A stretch of DNA of 8,303 nucleotides from positions 1-8,303 of the forward strand of contig JAOZRC010000212.1 in NCBI GenBank assembly GCA_029940345.1, read 5' to 3'. Source of the DNA: Desulfobacterales bacterium (GTDB lineage Bacteria > Desulfobacterota > Desulfobacteria > Desulfobacterales > JAUCGF01). The position numbers and the translations under genes were made by a program. This document shows positions 1 through 5,946 of this stretch, one piece after another. The number at the start of each line of letters is the position of its first letter. The first letter of the stretch is position 1. The notes beneath the pieces were generated by a model that worked only from the letters and a program-made list of their open reading frames with translations, made no database searches and was not told the DNA's origin.

Positions 1-37
1 TAATAACAATTTAAGGGAATTTAAAAAGGAAGCAAAA

Positions 38-2212
38 ATGACAACAAATATAAGTGATAACGTATTTTCAGTCCCTGATTCAATGATCGAATATCTGATC
101 GATGCCGGCCAGCGGTCGGTTTTGTACTGGGATACAATGCGCCAGCGTGGGAACCAGTATTTTGATCACATGGCGCAACGCGCTCCCAATGTGCTGAAAT
201 TTGACTATGAATTGGTCATTAACGGACAATCACTGGATGAACCGGTTAACTACGGTCTGGTTAAAATACTTCCGCCCGAAGGCGTCACTATCGACGATCG
301 TAAGCGGCCGTTTGTGGTGATAGATCCGCGTGCCGGCCACGGTCCCGGTATTGGCGGATTCAAGGCGGACAGCGAAATCGGTGTGGCGTTGGCGGAAGGG
401 CATCCCTGTTATTTTATCGGGTTTACACCCATGCCGGAACCGAATCAGACCATTGAAGCGGTTTTACGCGCCGAAGTCCATTTTTTAAGGCATGTAAACG
501 AACGGCATCCTAAGGCGGATGGCAAACCGGTTGTTATCGGAAACTGCCAGGCGGGTTGGGCAGTGATGATGCTGGCGGCAACACGCCCGGACCTCTGCGG
601 CCCGCTAATTGTTGCCGGGGCTCCGCTTTCTTACTGGGAAGGCGTACACGGTCAAAATCCCATGCGATACAGCGGCGGTATGCTAGGCGGAAGTTGGTTA
701 GCGGCATTGTTCAGTGATTTGGGCGATGGCAATTTTGATGGCGCTTGGCTGGTGCATAATTTCGAATCGCTGAATCCGGCCAACACGCTCTGGAAAAAGC
801 AATACGATCTTTATTCCCGAATCGACACCGAATCGCCGCGCTACCTGGGATTTGAGCGTTGGTGGGGCGGCCATGTTTTTTTGAGTGGTGCGGAAATTCA
901 GTATATCGTAGACAATCTTTTTGTGGGCAATAAACTCAGCAGTGCTGAGATGGTCACTTCGCGCAAACTAAGCATTGATCTGCGCAAAATTCGCTCGCCA
1001 ATCGTTTGTTTCTGTTCGAAAGGGGACAATATCACGCCGCCGCAACAGGCCCTCGGATGGATTTCGGATCTGTACCATAGTGTTGATGATATTCGTGCCG
1101 CCGGTCAGACCATCGTCTACTGCGTACATGATCGTATCGGCCATCTGGGTATCTTCGTATCCGGCAGCGTGGCTCGCAAGGAACATTTTGAATTTACCTC
1201 CAATATTGATTTCATCGACTGTTTGCCCCCCGGTCTGTACGAGGCGGTTATCAAAAAAACAGACGCTGATGACGCCAATCCGGACCTGGTGGTGGGCGAC
1301 TATATCTCCCGTTTTGAAAGACGCACAATAGATGATATTCGTAATCTGGGCGGCAATACTTTGGAAGATAATCGCTGTTTCGCTGCCGTTGCGCGGTTGT
1401 CGGAAGTCAATCACGGTCTGTACCGCACAACGGCCCAGCCAATGGTGCGGGCAATGACCACAAAGCAAAGCGCCGAACTGATGCGTCGCCTGCATCCGCT
1501 ACGCTTGGGATATGAACTCCTATCCGATCGCAATCCCATGATGGAAAAGCTGGAAGCGTCCGCTAAGTGGGTGGCCGCACATCGTCTATCGGCTAAACCG
1601 GACAACCCCTTTCTCCAGTGGCAAACGCTATATTCCGATCTGTTGACGGAAAGTCTCAATATTTATGGCAACTGGCGTGATATGATGACCGAGCAGATGT
1701 TTTTTGGCATCTACAGCCAACCCTGGCTGCAAGCCCTGATGGGGATGCGTGCATCCGACGCGCCGCCCCGCAAGCATCCCGGGCAAGATCCGAATCATTT
1801 GGCATTCATTGAGCGGCGCAAAAAAGAGATTCTGGCCAGTATGGATAAAGGAGGCCCGCGTGAGGCCGTGATTCGAGGATTGATTTATGTGCGTATGCCC
1901 GAGGGCGCAGCCGACGAACGCGGTTTTGAAATGATCCGCCGTATCCGCGCCGAGCAATACGGCAACAAACCCCTGGCCGAATACAAAAAAACCTATCGTG
2001 AACAATTTTTTATGATTTTACTGGATGAACGTCGCGCCGTTGAAGCCATCCCGCAACTGCTTGCAGGGCATGAAGAGATGGGGCCAGAACTTTTTGACAT
2101 GATCCGTAAAGTGGCCACCGCCAGCGGCGCTTTGGGTAAAAAGGCGGATCAACATTTGGCGGAGATCAAAGCGTTGTTTATTCCGGAAAAACCTGGACAA
2201 GACGGCAAATAG
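38..2212 (+). CDS. DUF3141 family alpha/beta hydrolase, PhaC-like (putative hydroxyacyl-transfer or hydrolase enzyme)
   Basis: A 724-residue protein of the DUF3141 family, whose members are often labelled poly(3-hydroxyalkanoate) synthase-like although no reaction is established to my knowledge. The alpha/beta-hydrolase core spans roughly residues 55-400. The nucleophile elbow reads GNCQAG (168-173), so the predicted nucleophile is Cys170 as in PhaC synthases (usual box G-x-C-x-G-G), with Ala where PhaC has its first paired Gly. Asp330 (in SKGDNITPP) and His369 (in DRIGHLGIF) fit the rest of the triad. The C-terminal part, about 600-715, is helical and resembles the TerB-like tail of this family (inference). 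There is no signal peptide or membrane segment, so it is probably cytoplasmic. The ATG at 38 is preceded by AAGGAAG (26-32) with a 5-nt spacer. The gene looks visibly GC-richer than the division genes. From memory, relatives often sit near pta, ackA or fabI; none of these is visible here. Family call is confident; the reaction is unknown. Confidence 0.9.
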   Translation: MTTNISDNVFSVPDSMIEYLIDAGQRSVLYWDTMRQRGNQYFDHMAQRAPNVLKFDYELVINGQSLDEPVNYGLVKILPPEGVTIDDRKRPFVVIDPRAGHGPGIGGFKADSEIGVALAEGHPCYFIGFTPMPEPNQTIEAVLRAEVHFLRHVNERHPKADGKPVVIGNCQAGWAVMMLAATRPDLCGPLIVAGAPLSYWEGVHGQNPMRYSGGMLGGSWLAALFSDLGDGNFDGAWLVHNFESLNPANTLWKKQYDLYSRIDTESPRYLGFERWWGGHVFLSGAEIQYIVDNLFVGNKLSSAEMVTSRKLSIDLRKIRSPIVCFCSKGDNITPPQQALGWISDLYHSVDDIRAAGQTIVYCVHDRIGHLGIFVSGSVARKEHFEFTSNIDFIDCLPPGLYEAVIKKTDADDANPDLVVGDYISRFERRTIDDIRNLGGNTLEDNRCFAAVARLSEVNHGLYRTTAQPMVRAMTTKQSAELMRRLHPLRLGYELLSDRNPMMEKLEASAKWVAAHRLSAKPDNPFLQWQTLYSDLLTESLNIYGNWRDMMTEQMFFGIYSQPWLQALMGMRASDAPPRKHPGQDPNHLAFIERRKKEILASMDKGGPREAVIRGLIYVRMPEGAADERGFEMIRRIRAEQYGNKPLAEYKKTYREQFFMILLDERRAVEAIPQLLAGHEEMGPELFDMIRKVATASGALGKKADQHLAEIKALFIPEKPGQDGK

Positions 2213-2248
2213 GCTGCCAAGACAAGGCCAGACGTAACATTTATCCCT

Positions 2249-2269
2249 GAGCGGAACGGCTTTCCGCTC
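2249..2269. repeat. Hairpin 1 of a three-member palindrome family
   Basis: Perfect 8-bp stem GAGCGGAA (2249-2256) / TTCCGCTC (2262-2269) around the 5-nt loop CGGCT. It starts 37 nt after the DUF3141 stop codon, so it could help end that transcript. No T-tract follows the stem on the plus strand, so it is not a classical intrinsic terminator. It shares the GCGGAA/TTCCGC arms with the hairpin at 2372-2394. Confidence 0.7.
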
Positions 2270-2302
2270 TACGTGGTAGCTAACCGTGCGTGCGTGAGGG
2301 TG

Positions 2303-2327
2303 TAGCGCGGGAAGCTGTCCCGCGTTA
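2303..2327. repeat. Hairpin 2 of the palindrome family, with an outer inverted repeat
   Basis: The core stem is CGCGGGA (2306-2312) / TCCCGCG (2318-2324) with a 5-nt loop AGCTG. It extends to 10 bp (2303-2312 with 2318-2327) with one G-T pair. An outer inverted repeat, AGCTAAC (2278-2284) / GTTAGCT (2324-2330), can enclose it, with further imperfect pairing out to 2271 and 2337. The tetranucleotide CGTG is repeated three times at 2285-2296 inside this outer arm. The core plan GCGGRA-ANCTG-TYCCGC is shared with the hairpin at 2372-2394. Confidence 0.7.
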
Positions 2328-2371
2328 GCTTACATGTTGGGGGAGTAGAACGGTTACGGCCAGACAGATGT

Positions 2372-2394
2372 AAAGCGGAAATCTGTTCCGCTTT
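2372..2394. repeat. Hairpin 3 of the palindrome family, possible weak terminator
   Basis: Perfect 9-bp stem AAAGCGGAA (2372-2380) / TTCCGCTTT (2386-2394) around the 5-nt loop ATCTG. On the plus strand the stem ends in TTT and is followed by GTT; on the minus strand it ends in TTT followed by ACATC. It could act as a weak intrinsic terminator in either direction. It is 160 nt past the DUF3141 stop, and its resemblance to the two neighbouring hairpins argues as much for a repeat family as for a dedicated terminator. Confidence 0.65.
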
Positions 2395-2607
2395 GTTCGT
2401 GGGGATAAGCATCCGGACTTTCAGATATTCGTGGTATCGAAATGCACATGGTGCATGGCCAATGAAAACTTGCAAGAGGCCTTGAACGCCATTTCACTGA
2501 AAATTTTCCCGGCTCCGGCATCGAAAACCGCATTTGTTGCACGTCCTACTGTGGTGTCGTTAAAGGAAGTCCACGCGACCTTCCGCCATAGCTTTCCCCT
2601 GACATTT

Positions 2608-2769
2608 TTATAAAAGTTCAAAGGTTGCCGGGCATACACGATGAACTGATACGCCCTGTTTGGCCTTTTTGGCCAAAGCGCTGGAAAGCGAATCCCGATC
2701 GGTCACACGTCCATATCGTTCTCTGAGAAGCTCAATTAGCTCATTAAAAAATATATCTTCATCTATCAT
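2608..2769 (-). CDS. Hypothetical 53-residue protein, possibly coupled to the radical SAM gene
   Basis: A minus-strand ORF starting with ATG at 2769-2767, two bases after the radical SAM stop codon (2774-2772), and ending with TAA at 2610-2608. It begins MIDEDIFFNELIELLRERYG, then runs through VTDRDSLSSALAKKAK (about 23-38) to ...VCPATFELL. The first 40 residues look like an acidic amphipathic helix followed by a basic helix. There is no signal peptide, no membrane segment, and only one Cys (about 46). I do not recognise a family. There is no clear Shine-Dalgarno, but the TAA-AA-ATG arrangement favours translational coupling to the gene above. The last 15 or so residues look less protein-like and lead into the repeat-bearing intergenic region, so the frame may be the truncated front of a longer protein. 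Being real and translated is moderately likely; function is unknown. Confidence 0.45.
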   Translation of the reverse strand: MIDEDIFFNELIELLRERYGRVTDRDSLSSALAKKAKQGVSVHRVCPATFELL

Positions 2770-2771
2770 TT

Positions 2772-4526
2772 TTAACACACACCACATTTACGGCAATCTT
2801 TCATTGGGCAGGATGCGGTTGATTTTGCTTGTAGAGCGCGCTGATACTCATTTCGGAGAAATGTTTGACTGATGCCGTGGTCGATGAAATCCCAGGGTAA
2901 ATGTTCATCCGGAAGGCGTTCCCGCAGACTGAAAAAATCTGGGTGGATAGGTGTTTCTTTAAATGTCTTGGGCCAGTTCCATCTATTTTTACGGGCTAAC
3001 AACAAAATCAGGGAGACGCGGCGATCTCCGCGACTCAGCAGGCCTTGCAGATAGGCTTGGCGCAAGGAATTCACCTGGAGACGGACATTATCCAGATGTT
3101 TTAAGCGTTTGCGGATTCGTCCGATTTTTCTTTTTAGTAAACGAGTCGCAACCATCGGTGCCCATTGAAATGGCGTAAACGGCTTGGGGGTAAAGGCGTT
3201 CAGGCTGACTGTAATTTGGCCGATGCGTTTGTTTGGCCGGCTGGATTTAAGAAACACCGCTTTTATCTTCTGGCATAAATCAGCAATCGCTTCCACATCA
3301 TCGGTTGTTTCAGTTGGCAAACCGACCATAAAATAGAGCTTTAAATTTAAAATTCCATTTTTCACCAGGCTTTCAGCAGCGCTAAGAATGTCTGTTTCAG
3401 TCAGTCCTTTATTAATAACCCGACGCATTCGTTCAGACCCGGCGTCCGGAGCGATCGTGGCGGTTTTAACGCCACTATGGCGCATCGCTTCTGTTAGCTC
3501 CGGCGTAATGGCGTCAGCTCTTAGTGAGCTGAAAGATAGCGTGGTGTTATTGTGGATGGCATTGACACACAATTGGCCGATTTCCGGTAAATCGGAGACT
3601 GCTGCGCCCAAAAGGCCGATTTTATCAGTGATCGTTGCTCCCAAGGCGATATTTTGGCTTAAATGCGCTAATGATCTGAAACGGGGGGGGCGATAGATAT
3701 ACCCGGCACTGCAAAAGCGGCATCCATGCGGGCATCCCCGGCCGATTTCGACTAAATAGGTGTTATTGAAAGCGGCCCCGGAGGAAACGATAGTGCTGCA
3801 AGTGGAAAAATGGTCCAGATGGTAGGCATATTGGCGGCAAACGGAAGTCGGTACACTTTTGTGGGAATCAACAAGGGTTTGAAAAGATTTTATCGTGCAG
3901 TCGGCTTTATATTCGGTTTTATATAGCAGCGGTGCATAAAGGCCGGCTACCTTATTAGCCATATCCGCAAGAAAGCGAGATTTGGCTTTCTCGCCATATT
4001 TTCCTGAGTCTGTGTTGACATAATCCGTTTGTTCAAAGGCCGCAATAAAATCCGGGATAAGTGTTTCAGCCTCTCCGATTAGAAAACAGTCAATAAATAC
4101 CGCCAGCGGTTCTGGATTAAGAAAGCAGGCTACGCCGCCGGCAATAATCAGCGGGTAAGAGAGATTGCGGTCCTTGGCTTGCAGCGGAATTCCGTTTAGG
4201 TCAAGGATGGTAAGCAGGTTGGGATAATCGTTTTCAAAAGAAAGCGAAAAAGCGATGATGTCAAAGTCTGTAAGCGGTTTGCCCGATTCCGACGATTGCG
4301 AAGGGGCCTTTGAATAGGGCTTCGCTCCCGGCGAAAGAAAGAAACGTTCACAAACCACGGATTCAATTTTATTAAACAGTGCATAGACCGTTTGAAATCC
4401 GAGACTGGCCATCCCGACGCGATACACATTGGGATAAACCAGCGCAATCCGGAGGCGTCCTCGCCAGTCCTTACGAATGACGCCTATCTCTTTTTTAAGT
4501 TTTAAGTTACGAGTTTCAAGTTTCAA
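2772..4526 (-). CDS. Radical SAM protein with B12-binding-like N-terminal domain
   Basis: A 584-residue radical SAM protein of the B12-binding-like class (TIGR03960-related). Residues about 20-165 form the cobalamin-binding-like Rossmann region (IALVYPNVYRVGMASLGFQ at 27-45), with no DxHxxG cobalamin-ligand motif visible. The radical SAM core, about 255-455, holds the 4Fe-4S triad C265-x3-C269-x2-C272 in GRGCPHGCRFCSAGY, followed by RPPR; these cysteines should bind the cluster that cleaves S-adenosylmethionine. The chain ends in CPMKDCRKCGVC, placing Cys at 573, 578, 581 and 584, the last residue; this tail might bind a second metal site. The substrate is unknown. It lies downstream of ftsZ (126-nt gap) and 2 nt before a small ORF, so it is probably in the division transcript. 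The start is doubtful: the frame opens with TTG at 4526 inside a heptad repeat, an in-frame TAG lies just upstream, no ATG occurs before Met39, and conserved sequence begins near residue 13. Confidence 0.88.
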   Translation of the reverse strand: MKLETRNLKLKKEIGVIRKDWRGRLRIALVYPNVYRVGMASLGFQTVYALFNKIESVVCERFFLSPGAKPYSKAPSQSSESGKPLTDFDIIAFSLSFENDYPNLLTILDLNGIPLQAKDRNLSYPLIIAGGVACFLNPEPLAVFIDCFLIGEAETLIPDFIAAFEQTDYVNTDSGKYGEKAKSRFLADMANKVAGLYAPLLYKTEYKADCTIKSFQTLVDSHKSVPTSVCRQYAYHLDHFSTCSTIVSSGAAFNNTYLVEIGRGCPHGCRFCSAGYIYRPPRFRSLAHLSQNIALGATITDKIGLLGAAVSDLPEIGQLCVNAIHNNTTLSFSSLRADAITPELTEAMRHSGVKTATIAPDAGSERMRRVINKGLTETDILSAAESLVKNGILNLKLYFMVGLPTETTDDVEAIADLCQKIKAVFLKSSRPNKRIGQITVSLNAFTPKPFTPFQWAPMVATRLLKRKIGRIRKRLKHLDNVRLQVNSLRQAYLQGLLSRGDRRVSLILLLARKNRWNWPKTFKETPIHPDFFSLRERLPDEHLPWDFIDHGISQTFLRNEYQRALQAKSTASCPMKDCRKCGVC

Positions 4527-4529
4527 GTT
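4495..4529. repeat. Five tandem 7-bp units (nnAAGTT), right-hand inverted arm relative to ftsZ transcription
   Basis: On the plus strand this reads TTAAGTT, TTAAGTT, ACGAGTT, TCAAGTT, TCAAGTT. It is the inverted counterpart of the block at 4614-4648. It overlaps the 5' end of the radical SAM gene: the TTG start at 4526-4524 and the first ten or so codons (MKLETRNLKLK) come from these units. Confidence 0.75.
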
Positions 4530-4613
4530 ATTAGTAATTTCAAACTAATTTACATTCAACGCTCAATATTAAAATTATTCATGGTTCGATATTCATTACC
4601 TTCAAGCTTTAGA

Positions 4614-4648
4614 CACTTGTAACTTGCAACTTTGAACTTAAACCTTGT
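4614..4648. repeat. Five tandem 7-bp units (AACTTnn), inverted arm just after ftsZ
   Basis: On the plus strand this reads CACTTGT, AACTTGC, AACTTTG, AACTTAA, ACCTTGT, beginning 4 nt past the ftsZ stop in the direction of ftsZ transcription. Paired antiparallel with 4495-4529 without gaps, I count 26 of 35 positions complementary, including one fully paired heptad. The 84-nt spacer (4530-4613) is AT-rich and contains ATTAGT/ACTAAT (4530-4535 and 4544-4549), which can form a small hairpin. Confidence 0.75.
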
Positions 4649-4652
4649 AAAT

Positions 4653-5894
4653 TCAGTTGGCTTTTTTTCTTAGAAACGTAGGAACATCCAAATCATTATT
4701 ATCAAAAGCGATACTATCGTATTTATCGGTGCGATTCCCGTCATGCAAGGGACGAACAGTTTCTTCAACCGCTTCTCGCCGGCGCATATAGGTGGGGTCA
4801 TCATAATCAATTGTTTTGCTTCTATTGATCTGATGATGCACGGATGGCTGAATTTTTTCTTTTACGCCGTCTTCGCCAAAAGCGTCCTTAAACAATGTTA
4901 TCGGACTGCCTGTCTGATTTGAGGTGTTGGCTTCCGGAGCTCCGCCGATACCGGTGGCGATTACAGTGACCCGCATCTCTTCACCGAGGCTTTCGTCGAA
5001 GGTTTGACCCCATATAATTTCGGCATCTTCACCGACCTCACTATGGATGCAATCAGAGGCTTCGGTCATCTCTTCCATCGTTAAATCACTGGTGCAGGTG
5101 ATATTCATCAATACAGCTTTAGCGCCTTTGATGGACACATCTTCCAGGAGAGGGTGTGAAATCGCATTTTGAGCGGCTTGGATAGCGCGGTTTTCTCCTT
5201 TAGCCGATCCGATGCCCATGATCGCCATGCCGGCTTTGGACATCGTAGTGCTGACATCAGCAAAATCAAGATTGACAAGTCCTGGCATCATAATAAGATC
5301 GGTGATTCCTTTAACTGAATGGAGTAAAATTTCATCCGCTTTTTTGAACATATCCAGCATCCGGGCATTTTTTCCCGCCAATCCGCGGAGGCGGTCATTG
5401 GGAATTGTGATGACCGTATCGGCGACCTGGCGCAACTCCTCAATGCCATCATAGGCGATTTTTTCACGTTTTTTACCTTCAAAAGAGAACGGTTTGGTGA
5501 CTACGGCAACTGTCAGCGCATCCAGATCTTTACAAATTTTGGCCACTACCGGGGCTGCGCCAGTACCGGTGCCACCACCGAAGCCGGCGGTAATAAACAC
5601 CATATGGCTGTCTTTTAGTGCTTCGCGGATTGCATCTTCGCTTTCCAGCGCGGCTTCCTGGCCAACTTGCGGATTGGCTCCGGCGCCCAGTCCTTCTGTC
5701 AGTTTTTGTCCGATTTGAAGTTTGATGGGCGCCTTGGAAATACCCATTGCCTGGGCATCCGTATTGGCAACGATAAATTTAACGCCAAGCAGTTCGGCGT
5801 CAATCATATTGTTGACCGCGTTTCCTCCGGCACCACCAATGCCAATCACCTTTATTTTTGCCGTTTGATCATTTGCATTTTTTTCAGATGTCAT
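4653..5894 (-). CDS. ftsZ: Cell division protein FtsZ
   Basis: The bacterial tubulin-like GTPase that polymerises at midcell into the Z ring and recruits the divisome. Counting from the ATG at 5894 it has 413 residues, near the usual 380-420. The nucleotide-binding fold opens with GIGGAGGNAVNNM (about 18-30). The tubulin signature GGGTGTG is at 106-112. The T7 synergy loop, NLDFAD, supplies Asn208, Asp210 and Asp213, which complete GTP hydrolysis in the neighbouring subunit. A variable linker covers about 315-400, and the chain ends in the conserved tail DLDVPTFLRKK that binds FtsA and other partners. The frame is open to a GTG at 5903, but that codon overlaps the strong AGGAGG (5908-5903). 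The ATG at 5894 sits 8 nt after it, so it is the better start. Preceded by ftsA (52-nt gap) and followed by the radical SAM gene. All key residues are intact. Confidence 0.98.
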   Translation of the reverse strand: MTSEKNANDQTAKIKVIGIGGAGGNAVNNMIDAELLGVKFIVANTDAQAMGISKAPIKLQIGQKLTEGLGAGANPQVGQEAALESEDAIREALKDSHMVFITAGFGGGTGTGAAPVVAKICKDLDALTVAVVTKPFSFEGKKREKIAYDGIEELRQVADTVITIPNDRLRGLAGKNARMLDMFKKADEILLHSVKGITDLIMMPGLVNLDFADVSTTMSKAGMAIMGIGSAKGENRAIQAAQNAISHPLLEDVSIKGAKAVLMNITCTSDLTMEEMTEASDCIHSEVGEDAEIIWGQTFDESLGEEMRVTVIATGIGGAPEANTSNQTGSPITLFKDAFGEDGVKEKIQPSVHHQINRSKTIDYDDPTYMRRREAVEETVRPLHDGNRTDKYDSIAFDNNDLDVPTFLRKKAN

Positions 5895-5902
5895 TACATC
5901 CA

Positions 5903-5908
5903 CCTCCT
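5903..5908 (-). promoter_or_regulatory. Strong Shine-Dalgarno of ftsZ, decides the start
   Basis: AGGAGG on the minus strand, within AGAGGAGGTG, lies 8 nt before the ATG at 5894-5892. This is the strongest ribosome binding site in the window; ftsA and ftsQ have only weak matches. It would favour high FtsZ synthesis relative to the other two from one transcript, as expected from their usual stoichiometry. Confidence 0.85.
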
Positions 5909-5913
5909 CTTCA

Positions 5914-5942
5914 ATTTTTCAGTTTGTATATTTTTCAATTTG
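5914..5942. repeat. 13-bp direct repeat in the ftsA-ftsZ gap
   Basis: ATTTTTCAGTTTG (5914-5926) and ATTTTTCAATTTG (5930-5942) differ at one base and start 16 bp apart. They fill most of the 52-nt gap between the ftsA stop and the ftsZ ribosome binding site. This could be an operator, an AT-rich unstructured leader that helps ribosome loading, or simple duplication. Confidence 0.5.
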
Positions 5943-5946
5943 CACG

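Larger units (their letters stand above)
2213..2607. other. Convergent intergenic region with hairpins, no convincing gene
   Basis: This 395-bp gap lies between the stop of the plus-strand DUF3141 gene and the stop of the minus-strand small ORF. The left part (2249-2394) contains three hairpins, annotated separately. The right part (2395-2607) has open frames on both strands at once. The best is a minus-strand GTG frame, 2639-2421, of 72 codons, which overlaps the end of the 53-codon ORF in another frame. I recognise no family in it and see no ribosome binding site. A short palindrome, ATGCAC-ATG-GTGCAT, lies at 2442-2456. The region may be a dispersed intergenic element or decayed sequence. 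Confidence 0.6.

Noticed and set aside
968..1495. A 175-codon open frame on the minus strand
   Set aside because: It lies wholly inside the DUF3141 coding sequence, opposite a frame with clear family motifs, has no ribosome site and resembles nothing. It is a shadow frame.
2285..2296. CGTG repeated three times as a phase-variable microsatellite
   Set aside because: Three units are too few to be notable and no gene depends on its length. It is mentioned only as part of the nested hairpin.
2659..2677. TTTGGCC-TTTTT-GGCCAAA stem-loop as a terminator
   Set aside because: It has a 7-bp stem but lies inside the 53-codon ORF, where it encodes ALAKKAKQ, and no T-tract follows on the strand of transcription.
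3388..3696. A 102-codon plus-strand open frame
   Set aside because: It lies antisense within the radical SAM core, and its codons mirror conserved residues on the other strand.
5901..5903. GTG as the ftsZ start codon
   Set aside because: The codon overlaps the AGGAGG sequence, leaving no spacer. The in-frame ATG at 5894 has an 8-nt spacer and is the better start.
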